A stretch of 64,000 bases of DNA from Arthonia radiata (lineage: Eukaryota; Ascomycota; Arthoniomycetes; Arthoniales; Arthoniaceae). Shown here in pieces: positions 36,120 to 47,413 of this stretch. The notes beneath the pieces were generated by a model. The model was given only the letters and a program-made list of their open reading frames with translations, ran no database searches and was not told where the DNA came from. The stretch covers positions 1,903,346 through 1,967,345 of the forward strand of contig PSQN01000016.1 in assembly GCA_002989075.1 (NCBI GenBank), in the 5' to 3' direction. Numbering within the stretch: position 1 is the first letter of the stretch; the number at the start of each line of letters is the position of its first letter. The translations under genes and the position numbers were made by a program.

Positions 36120-39100
36120 ATGCTCGACTCATTCTCTGCCCTTGGCGTAGCAAGCAACATCATATCCACTGTGGACTTTGCTAGTAGAGTCATCAAAGGC
36201 ACAATTGAGATCGCAGGCTCGCATGATGGTGCGCTCACTACACATCGAGACTTGGATGTCATAGCCAAAAACATGGAACTTCCTGTCAACCAAGTGCACC
36301 ATGGAAGCGCTAAACTATCTGGACTTCGACAAGAATCAAGCCCTGCGTTAACTGGCATCGTCACGTATACTACATTCGCCCGTGACCAAGATTCACTCCA
36401 AGTTCTTGCGGAGTCTTGCAGAGACCTTGTCAATGAGCTATTAGGTACATTACAAAACGTCAAATCTTCAGATACTTCAAGAAAGTGGAGTAACTTGCGT
36501 CGAGCTTTGCTCTCTGTATGGAAGGAAAAAGAAATTGATGCATACGCCCGTAGGCTTGCGAGCTTCCAAGGTCAGATTGTGACCAGGCTTTCTGTCACCG
36601 TCGTGTGAGTACCTTGTACACATTGATTCTTGCGTCCTTTGTCATAGACGTCGCGCCTCTCAAGACGGCCTATGAAGACCTTGCCGCACCTTCTAATGCC
36701 GTACTCAGGGACCGGCAGTCAGATGTACTACAAGCGCTGGAATCATTGTCAAAGAAGTTAGGCACGCTAGATTGTTCCAGTGCGCTCACGATCCAAGCGC
36801 TGCGTAGCGAACTCTTTGACTGGGCGGATGAGACGTCAAAAGGGCGTCAGAGTATTCACCAAAGCCTGACCAACCTTGACGTGACCTTGCAAAACGTGGC
36901 CGTTTCTGGCAAATCAATGACCAAATACGCTCTGGTACTTGACAGCCTGCGAGACGCGACCATGTTCGAACGCGAAATTGCTATTTCTGAAGCACACGCC
37001 AGGACGTTTGAGTGGGCTCTTTCAGTAGCGCCCACAAATAACGGAAGGAGTAATCACGTCGACTTCTACATGTGGCTCAGACATGGTCTTGGGTTCTTTT
37101 GGATCAATGGAAAGGCTGGTGCCGGCAAGTCTACTCTCATGAAGTTTCTGTTAAGCAACCCGCAGACAAGGCAAGCTCTTCAGCATTGGTCCGATGAGAA
37201 GAAACTCCTACTTGCAAAGCATTTCTTCTGGCGCGCTGGGACTGACATACAGCGATCTCAACGAGGATTGTTACAGTCACTATTGCTCCAGATACTGTCC
37301 CAGTGGTGCGAGATCATACCCTTGGTCTGTCCAGCAAGGTGGGAGGCATTGGAAGATGTTCTAGCCAAGCCGAACCAGCCGTGGGCTTTGAAGGATCTTC
37401 TGTGGGCTTTTGATCTCATACAGCAGCAAAGACCAAAGGACATGAGGATCTGCGTCTTCGTGGATGGTCTCGATGAATATGACGGTGATCAGTATGACTT
37501 GGTTGATTTTCTCAAACAAATGTCGTCCTCCACCTTCATCAAGATCTGTGGCTCCAGTCGCCCCTGGAATGCATTTGTCGACGTTTTAGATCATGACAAA
37601 GACCAGCAGCTTGTACTTCAGGAGCTGACGCATAGAGATATAGCAATCTACGTAAAGGCCAAGTTACAACAGGAACATCGATTTTCACAATTGCAAACAA
37701 CGGCTGTTCAGCACGAAGACCTTATTACGGTAAGTCACATTACACGAGAAAGCACTAGCACCTTTCCAGTCCGTAGGTGCAGACTAGACTTCTCTGGATA
37801 TTTTTGAAATTCTCCACTGATAGCCGACCTCCAGGAGGTCGTTTCGCGCGCTCAAGGGGTGTTTCTCTGGGTTTACCTTGTCGTACGCTCACTCAAACGA
37901 GGCATGGCCAATTGCGATACTGTTGAAGAGCTTCGAGCACGTCTGCGGCTCTTACCGACGGACCTCTACGACTACTTCCAGCAAATGCTAGATGCCGTCG
38001 AGGAAGTATATCGTCCACAGACAGCGAAGATACTACAGCTTTGTCTAAGATCCCCAGTGAAATTGACCTCGTTGACGCTTTCATTCTTCGACGAAGACTC
38101 TGTTGACTTTGCAATCGACATGTCAGTCAATCCTGGGACACCACAACAGCGATGGGTCCGCGAAGTCTGGTCAATCAGGCGCTTGAGAGCCCGGTGCGCC
38201 GATCTACTGGAAATTGTACAGACTCCGAACGAGGAACCTCAATTTGGTGTTCACTTCCTTCATCGGACTGTTAGAGATTTTCTGGAAGAGAACGAAGTGC
38301 AGAGTCTGGTGCTGTCCCAACTCGCGCACAGAGTGGATCCACTTGAGATGGTTTGCGCAATGTTCTTAGCTCAGGCCAAGATTTATGACCCTAACAGTCC
38401 GGCATCCTCGCAAGCAGTCTGCAACATATTGGATATCGCATTTCTTCTCGGGAAGAATTGTCGGAGCCAGCTACATCGCATTCTTGACGCATTAGAACTG
38501 ATACTCGTCAAGCGCCGTGCACCTAAGACTTGTGCCAGTATGCGCAGGTTTGCTCCCTTCATGCTCGGAGTGTTCGACTCAATAGAACGCGATGTCATGC
38601 TCAGGCTTGCATTGTGTGTCCGGATTGATTCTTATGTTCGTTACAAAGTTGAACAAGACTCATCGTTCCTTCGAGCCCGTGCTGGCGATCCTTTGCTACG
38701 GACACTTGTGGGCAGAGGTCTCCACGGCCAGGAATTACGAAACAAAGGGGTAATGCTGAACGACATAAACATGCCTCATTTCTTCCTAGACCATGGTGCA
38801 GATCCCAACCATAGTGTCGAGACTCCGCACTATGACACTGTAACCCCAGAGTTGAGGGAGACAGTCTGGACAGAATCCCTCCATCTGGCGTGGAAAGCGA
38901 GAAACAGCGAAGGCCTCTTCGAGATGATGATGCTGTTCTTACAGTACGGAGCTGATCCATATGTGCACTTTGCAAGTCCATTCGATGGGTACGGTGATCT
39001 AGCACCAGTGCAAAATTTCTTGCATTTGGAAGACGAACGTTGCGGCGTCATCGACGTTGCAAGACTTCTGCAAGGTGAGACTGGCGTTGACAAGGTCAGC

Positions 39101-39328
39101 ACGCTGATTAAAAGTTTGGAACGACCGCACATCACTCGCGACTTGCAAATTCATGATTTGGAGCATTCGAGGAAGCAAAGGCCGGCAATTGGACTTGAGC
39201 AGAAATGGACGGATGTCTGGAAGGCCACACGCGCAATCGGTTGCAATTCCTCTGCGATTAACGCACTGCGGTCCACAGCGATTGCCGAACCTGCAGACTT
39301 TGAGTCTCAGTCCGTTAGCGTCGACTGA
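36120..39328 (+). CDS. NACHT-domain NLR-like (STAND) protein
   Basis: Three exons are proposed: 36120 to about 36602, about 36665 to 37729, and 37835-39328 (about 1013 aa). The N-terminus (FSALGVASNIISTVDFASRV) matches the helical effector-side region common in fungal STAND proteins. The NACHT NTPase has a P-loop GKAGAGKST (about 37117) and Walker B ICVFVDGLDEYDG (about 37450). The following region has the fungal NACHT-associated signature FLHRTVRDFLEE (about 38260), and a weak ankyrin-like unit, FFLDHGADPNHS, lies near 38785. Intron 2 (37730-37834) is clean: GTAAGT...CCTCCAG, joining LIT to EVVSRAQGVFLW in frame. Intron 1 is not: the good donor GTGAGT (36605) and acceptor TAG (36647) break the frame, and only GTGTGA (36603) with CAAG (36664) keeps it. 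Such proteins act as nucleotide-driven switches in heterokaryon incompatibility or immunity; the ligand is unknown. The gene may be intact or recently broken at intron 1. Confidence 0.8.
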
Positions 39329-40509
39329 GGAATATCAACGTGAAGGCCGATCGAGGTTCACAAGGAGACTGAGGTGGTTTGAGCTTGGAAACACTACTTC
39401 GGCAGAGATCCACTTCGTTTCTCTTGTAGCGCAGGCTAGCAATGAAGATCGACTTCGCCTCCAGAAGCATGGCAATCGCCTGTACTGACTCGATTTTGAC
39501 TTTCGGTCCTCGCTTCATCGGTTGAAGAAGGCTGCGAAGTGGAACAGCATCTCTGCAAATGACAAGCAGTGTACGACGGACGGCACTGGCTATCTAGGGC
39601 TTGAAGCAAGTGGGGCTGGAAGTGAGGCATGCTCTATACCCACGACTGAGACCAGGAATCTAAGAAACCGCTACAAGATCCTCCGGCTGTGCAATAGATG
39701 TGAAAAGTCGAGATTGATTCGTTATATCCCAAAAACTCAACTCTTGCTGCTCTTCAAATGTTGAAACCATCGCTGCTCTGTGCTCGTCTGATACGTAGCC
39801 AAATCGAAGGTCGGATCACCTTGATGTATTCATCGTGCGTTATGATGTATTGCAGCTGCTTCGTAGCGACCTCAAGAGCTCCATAGAGCACTACTCAGTT
39901 CACTAGCAGGAACGCTAGAGCTCCCTTATGAAGACGGCGACCTCTGGTTGACTCAACTGCCATTGAATGAGACTGAGGTAGACGTCTTGTAACCGAGGGT
40001 TTGGCGACGCAAGGTACGGCCAATTACTCACTCAGGCATCTGTAGATATCCTGCATGCCAGAGAAGGTAGCTCGAACCCTGGGCATCAGCGGAGGTAAGA
40101 GGGAGATGAAATTCTGAGGCGTGTGACGAGTCCGCCAAGCGCACGCCCAAGGAATTGTAGAATAGGGGGTTTTGAGGAGTACATTAGGGCTGAGAAGGCG
40201 TTCAAGTGGGGGCTGGATTAGCGCCTTTGGCCCCAAAGCTAAAACGAAGCCGCCCCGGCGCTACTTCGTTCAACGACGTCCGCTAGGCTCGTCCTTTCAT
40301 CCTTCGAAACTCCATGACTTCTTCGAGAGTAGACATCGAGACGCAATCAGTTAGTTGAGAGCAGTAGATAGACGTCTCACAGGCGCATTTGGTGCAGATT
40401 GAGCGACAAGAGCACGCCTGATATGGGCTGAAGCATGAATAACTCTCCTGCGGGAAGTTAGGACCTTCCACATTATCGAGGCCAACGACAGCCACGCGAA
40501 CCTGCCATC
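39329..40509. other. Intergenic, 1.2 kb, between NLR gene and VPS34
   Basis: Several short overlapping ORFs occur on both strands (longest about 110 codons, and that one overlaps the NLR 3' end in another frame). None has a recognisable motif or consistent splice structure. I see no RNA gene. The right end should carry the VPS34 promoter. Confidence 0.5.
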
Positions 40510-43315
40510 ATGACAGAGCCATTCACCTTCGCACATTCGCGGGATCTTGAGCTCGCTGTGAGCGTGCGCATGTAAGCTTGACGAGTCCTCCTCCAGAGGC
40601 AACTAACCTTCAATAAGCAACCACTTAGATGGACACCAGGACCCCATTCCATTATCGACGCTGCTCCGAAGACCGGATTTGCGTCACGTGCCGTCAAACA
40701 CCAATCCGACTTCTGATTTATATGTCACTGCACAGCTGTGGGCTGACAGCAAGTCGTATGGCCCGTCCATGCAAACGCCATACAAGGCATTCAAAACCCG
40801 TCGAGAATGGAATGAGTGGCTAAGCTTGGCCATCAACTACTCTCAGGCACCCGCGTCGTCTCAGATAGCCATTACGATTTGGGACATATGTCCAACCGGC
40901 GGCGAGGGTGCTGTAGGGCACTCGGCGCCGTTTGGAGGCACCACTGTTCCTATCTTTGATGACGAAGGCGTGCTGAGGCAGGGGCGGCAGCGATGCTATG
41001 TCCACAGACGCAAAGCAGCGGATGGCCTGAGCGAATCCACGACCCCTCACATGATAAAGCGCGATCGGAGATCCAGCGAGACCAAACGACCGAAACAGTT
41101 CATTGAAGACGAGGATTTGAAGGAATTAGAGCGGCTTGAGGGACTTCTGAAGAAGCTCGAGAATGGCGAGATCCAAGAAGACCATATGCTGGACAGCAAG
41201 GTGTTCAGATACATCGAGGAGCTTCAGCGTAACCTAAGCAAGAAGATGAACGACCAATCGCGTCATAGGCGTATGGGTGAGAACCAGACGAACGGCGTAA
41301 ATGATGGCTCAGCGAAAAAGACCAACGAGAAGAAGGGAGCGAGCCCGGCCGATGACGATATCAACCCAGGACAGTTCTTTCTATACATTGACTTTCCACG
41401 TTTCGATCATGCAGTAGTCTTCACCGACTTCGAATATCCGCCACCACCCATATCGACGATGCAGCCACAGAACAACGTGGGTGGTGATGTGCAGCTGAAG
41501 CCACCGCCGGAGGTCACCCTAGGACCCGGCATTAACGAGGCTGATCCTGAGGCCGGCCGTCTCATTCGCATCTATGACCCAGAAGTGGGCTTCAAAGAGA
41601 ATCCAGTAGAGAGCAAACATCGTCGGCTCTTCCGTAACCAGCGAAGCGGGCTTGTCGATAGAGACGCCAAACCCAACGCTAAGACCCGAGATGACCTTGC
41701 AAACGTGATATCTGCAGGCCCGACCGAAGAACTGACGCAGGCTGAGAAGGACCTGATCTGGCGCTTCCGACACCATCTGATGCGCAACAAGCGAGCTTTG
41801 ACAAAGTTCGTAAAGTCCACGAACTGGAGCGATGCCAACGAAGCGCGGCAGGCGGTGCAGCTACTTCCAAGGTGGACAGAGATTGACGTCGATGATGCTC
41901 TGGAGCTTCTCGGGCCGACCGTAGTAAACCCTGCAGTGCGCGCTTACGCTGTTGACAGACTTCGCAAAGCAGATGATGATGAGCTTCTGGTCTATCTACT
42001 ACAACTGGTCCAAGCGCTGAAGTTCGAGCATGTGGAAGCCGAAAGCCCGGAGGACACGGCGCAGGATTCTTCGTTGGCGCGCTTCCTCATCTCCCGCGCT
42101 GTTGCGAACCTCAAGCTTGGCAACTTTCTCCACTGGTATTTGATGGTTGAGGTCGACGATAAGAGCGAGGGACAGTCATCAGATAACCGGAAGCTTTTTG
42201 CAAAGGTTGAATACGACTTCATGAGTCAGCTAATGGAGGTGCCAGATGGCTCGGAGCGTCGCCAGCTCCTGCTTAAGCAAGGCGAGCTCATCACTGTGCT
42301 TTCAAAGATCTCGAAAGACATCCGATTCTCGAAGGAAGATCGTTTACGCAAAATCGACCGCCTGAAGAAGCTTCTTAATGACCCAGCGAATGACCTACTA
42401 AAATTTGACCCGCCGCTCCCTTTGCCGCTGGATCCTGGAATCTCTGTTGTGTCATGCATGCCAGATGAAGCTACCGTATTCAAGTCATCACTCTTCCCAC
42501 TGCTCATACCGTTCAAGACAAGTGACAATAAGCGCTACTCGATCATCTTCAAAACAGGCGATGACCTTCGACAAGATCAACTTGTCATTCAGATCATCAT
42601 GCTCATGGATCGCTTACTGCGAAATGAGAACTTGGATCTGAAGTTATCGCCTTACCGCATCCTTGCCACGTCTGCAAGCGCTGGCGCCGTGCAGTTCCTG
42701 CCCTCTATGACGCTAGCAAACATTGTGTCAAAGCACAAAGGCTCGCTGCTGTCATACCTGCGCGAGAACAACCCGGACAAGAAAGCGGAGCTTGGCGTTC
42801 GCAAGGAAGCCATGGACACCTTCGTCAAGAGTTGCGCTGGGTACTGTGTGATCACATACCTTCTCGGCGTGGGCGATCGGCATCTTGACAATCTGCTGCT
42901 CACCCCTACGGGCCACTTCTTTCATGCAGACTTCGGGTACATACTCGGACGGGATCCCAAGCCCTTTGCTCCGCTCATGAAGCTGAGTAAAGAGATGATC
43001 GAGGGGATGGGCGGGCCACGAAGCGACTACTACGCGCAGTTCAAGCAGCACTGCTTCACAGCATATACCACTCTTCGCAAAAGCAGCAGCCTAATCTTGA
43101 ACCTGTTCAGTCTCATGGTGGACGCTAATATACCGGACATCAGGATGGAGCCTGACAAAGCTGTTCAGAAAGTCAAGGAGCGGTTTCACCTTGAGTTGCG
43201 AACGGAAGAGGAAGTCGTCAGAAGTTTCGAAGCTCTTATGGAAGACAGTGTAACCGCCATGGCGCCTGCCGTTATTGATTGGGCACATGGGTTTGTCCAG
43301 AGGTTTCGTGCTTGA
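40510..43315 (+). CDS. VPS34: Phosphatidylinositol 3-kinase VPS34 (class III PI3K catalytic subunit)
   Basis: The model joins 40510-40571 and 40618-43315, 919 aa, typical for fungal Vps34. It phosphorylates phosphatidylinositol to PI3P on endosome, vacuole and autophagosome membranes with the Vps15/Vps30 complex. The start MTEPFTFAHSRDLELAVSVR is the conserved N-terminus. The C2 domain follows (SNTNPTSDLYVTAQLW). A charged insert lies near residues 140-220, then the helical PIK domain (about 390-560; LIWRFRHHLMRNKRALTKF). The kinase domain has GDDLRQDQLVIQII, the catalytic loop GVGDRHLDNLL and the metal-binding DFG in FHADFGYILG. The intron is 46 bp with acceptor AATAAG at 40617; the TAG at 40628 would shift the frame, whereas 40617 restores the conserved INHLDGHQDPIPLSTLL. 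No damage is seen. Confidence 0.95.
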
Positions 43316-43355
43316 TCGCCGTTTCCTTGGCCATGCGTGGAATTCGACTACGATG

Positions 43356-43399
43356 CAAGGGGTCATACTCTACGCTCCAAGGGGTCATACTCTACGCTC
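43356..43399. repeat. Perfect tandem duplication of 22 bp
   Basis: Two adjacent identical 22-bp copies (each starting CAAGGGGTCATACTC) lie 41 bp after the VPS34 stop codon, inside its likely 3' UTR. Confidence 0.9.
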
Positions 43400-43488
43400 A
43401 ACACGCGCCGTGAACATCTCCCTCCCGTGCTATCCTTTCTCGAGCTCATGACATAAATCACAACGGATCCCGACACAGCACTAGTATT

Positions 43489-43966
43489 ATGCGTATGTCC
43501 CTTACAGCGCTTTTGGCAAGCGCGAGCCTTGTCAGCGGGCTCAAGGACGACGCACTATGCGATAGGACCTCTACACTGAGTGCGCGTCCGGGCTCTAGAA
43601 GCACAGATCCAATACGTTAGTCTCTGTAACTCACCGACCGTGTTTGGACCACCATAGGGAGTCATTACAATCTAGGCCACGTAGCGCAGCATAGCGTTCA
43701 TGACAACGCTAAATACAGACGGGCATATACTGATAGAGTTTGTAGTTCCAACGCCGACTACCCTGGTCAGCTCCGCATCTCTTTCGTCGACGGCTTCGGA
43801 TCCTGAAAACACCTGCTACACCTGCGAGTATCCCTGTTCTGTGGGGACTCATGGCGACTTTACCTATTGCGACTGCATGCCGAGAGTCAAGGATGGGAGT
43901 GAGGACGCGGGCCCTTTAAGCACGCCGGCCAAATGCTATGACGAACCGCTTGAGACGCTGTACTGA
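43489..43966 (+). CDS. Possible small secreted Cys-containing protein (unresolved)
   Basis: An ATG at 43489 opens a short frame with a signal-peptide-like start (MRMSLTALLASASLVSG) that stops at 43620. From 43685/43700 to 43966 a second frame has six cysteines in 88 codons (CYTCEYPCSVGTHGDF, then YCDCMP). A GTTAGT donor (43616) and TAG/CAG acceptors (43684, 43689) exist between them, but none of the pairs I tried keeps the frame. The two pieces may be unrelated, or the gene may be broken. If real it would be a small secreted protein of effector type. Treat as tentative. Confidence 0.25.
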
Positions 43967-44755
43967 ACGAGCATGGTCATCGAGAAACAAGAGCACTTGA
44001 AAGCGCTGGTCACAAAAATGTTCATTCTCTGGGGGGTGAAAGCAGCCCGTATCATCAATAAGCCTACAGTCAAGAGCTCACTGGCTTACCAGATTGGTGG
44101 GATATCACCACCATGCTGTTATCTGGACATCTCAAACCTCATGGGACCTTCATACCAAGGCAGGTTTTCGCACTTGACACATGCGCAAATGACCGCACAG
44201 TCACTAGAGTGCCCTACCCGCTCTCCCCGTGCGTCTCCCGCAAACGCTTGTTGGCCTGCTGCAGGCGCTTAGCCCCCTTGAGAAAGGTCTCGCGTTCGCC
44301 GAGACAGTCGTCGCAGAATTGGAAGATGATAGCTCCTCCGTCTATGTATACCCAAGGATGTTTTCTACGCTCGTGGTATGGTATCTTGCGATCTTCACGA
44401 ATAAGTCTCTCTTGCTCGATGCGAACACGTTTGTTGTTTCTATAGCTTAGAGGGCCAGGACTTTGAGATGCACAGATTGAACGGAGAGCAGCAAACCAGC
44501 AGCGGAACTCGTTTAGCGGTTGGTTTTATGCACTGGCCACATATTGCACCAAATGTCTCAGAGGATATCAAGCCAGCTATGCATTATCACTACGCAACGT
44601 TGTCACCTAACTCGGAAGCTGCTTTCTAATACCCTGGTTCTTTTCAGCTCAAGACGGCCGTTACGCATGGCTGAAACATGTTATCAGCTCTGACTACCCT
44701 TCACGCTCGTCTCCCGCCTCAGTCAGCACAGACTTCCGTCTCAAGCACTTTCTGA
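43967..44755. other. Intergenic, 0.8 kb
   Basis: Short ORFs only. A 73-codon frame ending at 44450 (from GTG at 44229) has a hydrophobic stretch (STLVVWYLAIF) but no recognisable family and no ATG; I do not annotate it as a gene. No repeat or RNA gene seen. Confidence 0.4.
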
Positions 44756-45372
44756 TCACTCGTTCATGGCGGTCGCTGCGACCTCATCTTTCTTTGTGAG
44801 TGTCTCTCCAAGCTTTTGAAGCCGCTGGATCTGCTCGATGGTGTTCTCAATGATATCGATCATCCCATCCAGTTCGGACTCTCGAATTTGATCGAGCTGA
44901 GTCTTCATCTCCGCAAGCTCTATCTGCATCATCTTGCAAAGTTCGACGATTAGGAGCGCTGCATCACCAACGAGGTTGGACTGACGAGTTACTCGACCGA
45001 CGCCCTCGTTCATAGCCCAGTCCGTCGTCTGCTCGAATAGTCAGTTTACCGCATAGCCACACATACGCAATGCAGCGCATTGATGGCGTTACTTACGCCT
45101 CGCACCCCTCGTTCGAACTTCTCTATTGTCGTTTCGTTTGCCAACAACTCGTCAAGACAGTACTCCATGTTTTGACGAGTATGAGCGCTGATTAGTTCGA
45201 CTTCTGCATGTATTTGATTCAGAGGGATCAATACGCCGTCTGAAAGGTACATGAAGAGCTCTCCGAAGTTGCTGATTTTGCGGAGCATCTCGATCTCTTT
45301 GTCTTTCGCAGCGGCGTCAGACATGGCTGAGGATGCGGGTGCCATGAGAGCGGTGGTCGGATATTCTTGCAT
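44756..45372 (-). CDS. Small helical protein, tandem family member 1
   Basis: Two exons, 45372-45097 and 45028-44756, 182 aa. The 68-bp intron has GTAAGT...GAGCAG, phase 0. A shorter start is possible at the in-frame ATG of MSDAAAKDKEIEML. The N-terminal half carries the family motif as NFGELFMYLSDGVLIPLNQ, comparable with VFIEISDYLSACL of members 5 and 6. The C-terminal half is amphipathic and coiled-coil-like (QIELAEMKTQLDQIRES, then DIIENTIEQIQRLQKLGE). No signal peptide, membrane segment or known domain. It is the left-most of six same-strand neighbours and the only one with a fully canonical intron. Function unknown; the rapid divergence between neighbours suggests a fast-evolving family. 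Confidence 0.7.
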
Positions 45373-45790
45373 GAGTTATGTATGGGGTGCCGGTCTCTCA
45401 GACTTTGGACAGCTATGCTGAATGCTGCGTTCCGAACAGAGGTCGAATTATTGGTGTTTGTAGAGTGAGTGAAAGAACGATGCGCAAAGCAGAAGCAAAA
45501 AGGTCTTGGTGGGGCTCGAGGAGAGGCGAGGCGTAAGGTACCGATTCAGCAGCAAACATGCACGCTTCAGTATTCATTGAGGTGGAGCAAACGCTCCCCC
45601 TTGGTCTTGCTATGCACGCTACGCGATCTTGAACTGACACAGACGTCAACAGTATCAACCCGATCTCCAGAAACTTTGCACATCAGGATCTCACGACAAG
45701 CGACAATGTCCGCTTCAATATCTTTTCTTATCCTCGACAATGACACCTCGAAAGTAGGCTCCGCAAGCCTTGGGCTACCACTAACATTAT
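45373..45790. other. Spacer between family members 1 and 2
   Basis: 418 bp containing the upstream region of member 1. Overlapping small ORFs on both strands show no family motif. No repeat seen. Confidence 0.4.
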
Positions 45791-46314
45791 TCAAGACGCC
45801 AACGAGACCAAGACGATACCCATCATCATAAGACCCACACTAGTCACGAGCAAAATTTTGAGCGTCGTGGCCGAGACTTCCGCTTCAAGCCTCTGATCCA
45901 ACATCTCTTCCGCAAAATCATGGAGCTTCTTCACTCGCTGCAACGTATCTTCAACAAGCTTGTCTGGTCGACCGTTTTCCATCATCGATAGTTCCTGTTC
46001 CTTCTTCATGTGCAGTTCTCGGGCGTCAGCGCGTAGCTCACTTTCCATGACCTCGGTCAGCTCCATTTGTTTTCGGCGGTCATGGCGTGGTCGATCGTGT
46101 GCCACGAGATTCCATTGCTGCGTTCGGCAACCAGGTATCTCCGACTAGTAGCGACGTGCCTCCGGACTTCCCGATCATCCGATACGGCCTGCTTTGCGGG
46201 AAGGCTGAGGCACGCCGAGAGATATGTGATGATTTCGTCGAAGTCGTTGACTTTGGACAGCAAGTCGCGCTCTTTGTCGCGCGCAGTCATTACCGTGTTG
46301 GACGGATGGATCAT
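45791..46314 (-). CDS. Small helical protein with C-terminal membrane segment, tandem family member 2
   Basis: The N-terminal part (from ATG 46314, or 46359) reads ARDKERDLLSKVNDFDEIIT, then YLSACLSLP, clearly parallel to member 1. The C-terminal part is in another frame (MELTEVMESELRADAREL, then KLVEDTLQRVKKLHDFAEEM) and ends in a hydrophobic helix (LKILLVTSVGLMMMGIVLVS), a probable single membrane anchor absent from the other members. A phase-0 intron 46185-46118 (GTATCG...CGCAG, 68 bp) would join the frames, giving about 151 aa. Without it the gene has a one-base frameshift near 46070, where the first frame meets a stop. I prefer the intron model but the donor is weak. Function unknown. 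Confidence 0.55.
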
Positions 46315-46359
46315 GATTGCGACGTTGCTTCGGTATTGACTTGTGATACTCAAGAACAC

Positions 46360-46781
46360 TCAGTTTGCAAGCTTGGTCAACTGCCGTGGAGATGCGATGA
46401 GAAGAGCAGCACTGCCAGAATGATGCAGGAGTCGGCAGTGACGTAACATCAAACCTGAAACATATTCCAGTAGACGCGTCTGAGGTGGGGCGTGCGTTTG
46501 CGACCCACGATCGCTAAGTGGTGCAATCTTGCAGCAGGCTGAAGTCAGCTATGTCGAGCGAGCTGAAGTGAAACAACGGGATAGAGCGGCGAGATTAGAA
46601 GAGCCGAGAAGGCCAGGCCGCAGAGCCATCATAATTAATGGAGACACGAAGACAGTTTCATTGCAGCAAGATAGTCGTGCAAATTCAGTCCCTCCATCGA
46701 ATGTACCGCGAGCGACTCACGCGCGCGAGTCTAGTAGTACACTGCATCCTCAGTTCCCATAGCTGAGTAGCGCTCTCTCCA
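46360..46781. other. Spacer between family members 2 and 3
   Basis: 422 bp. It contains the 12-mer AGTAGACGCGTC at 46469-46480, upstream of member 2, also found upstream of member 3. A 77-codon + frame at 46529-46762 has no recognisable features. Confidence 0.4.
46469..46480. promoter_or_regulatory. Shared promoter 12-mer AGTAGACGCGTC (copy 1)
   Basis: It lies 110-165 bp upstream of the member 2 start (depending on which ATG is used). It contains the palindrome GACGCGTC and the core ACGCGT, which in yeasts is the MCB box bound by Mbp1-type factors. An identical 12-mer lies at 47414-47425. Binding is inference. Confidence 0.4.
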
Positions 46782-47243
46782 CTAAAACAAAGTCTCCGGA
46801 TACTCATGAGCAGCTTTCATCATCCCTGGCGCGTTGAGCAGCTCCTCAGTTCGCTTCCGCAACTTGTGCGCCCCCATCAGCGCCTGCAGCTTCTCCTGGC
46901 TGAAGCCCTCTTCGCTCTTGAGCTCCTCAATCATGGTCTTGCTCGCTTCGTGAGCCATGTATACGAGCTGAGCGTAATCGCGAGTGTCATTGTCGCCTTC
47001 GTCCATCATCTTACGACACCACTGATCGACCCTCTCGTCATAGTCCAAGACACGCAGCTCATCGTCAAAGTCGCCAGTGTTCATCGCTTGCTGCATGAGC
47101 AAATCCACGTAACTGTCGTTGTCGTCGAGATGGTCGGCTACCTTCACGCGGAGGGTATCGACGCTTTTGAGAGTGATCTCGACGCTGCTGGTGAGGTATT
47201 CGATGATCTCGAGGAAGACTTTGGCTTTGTTTGATTGCGACAT
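46782..47243 (-). CDS. Small helical protein, tandem family member 3
   Basis: Single exon, 153 aa, start MSQSNKAKVFLEIIEYLTSS. It holds the two conserved blocks of the family: an N-terminal VFLEIIEYLTSSVE and a C-terminal TMIEELKSEEGFSQEKLQAL followed by AHKLRKRTEEL. The middle is acidic and poorly conserved (DDNDSYVDLLMQQAMNTGDF). No signal peptide or membrane segment. The C-terminal block aligns by eye with MLDELKDVEGWGEEKKEAMR of member 5 and MLYELKPCREWTEEYKCALR of member 6. The long + strand frame at 46806-47234 is its antisense shadow. Function unknown. Confidence 0.75.
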   Translation of the reverse strand: MSQSNKAKVFLEIIEYLTSSVEITLKSVDTLRVKVADHLDDNDSYVDLLMQQAMNTGDFDDELRVLDYDERVDQWCRKMMDEGDNDTRDYAQLVYMAHEASKTMIEELKSEEGFSQEKLQALMGAHKLRKRTEELLNAPGMMKAAHEYPETLF

Positions 47244-47413
47244 AATGGCCTTTGCTTTGCTTGGATTAGATGCATTAGGTAGGGGGTTTCACTGAACATA
47301 CTGATTTCGTCTGGACAGTACGCTGATACAGGCAGATGAGGTGACTTCCCTCTGAGTAAGGAAGGAGCTTGAGTCGTCTGCAACGGGAAGTGAAGTTTGA
47401 GACGTGACGCGAG

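Noticed and set aside
46806-47234. 142-codon + strand ORF
   Set aside because: Exact antisense shadow of array member 3.
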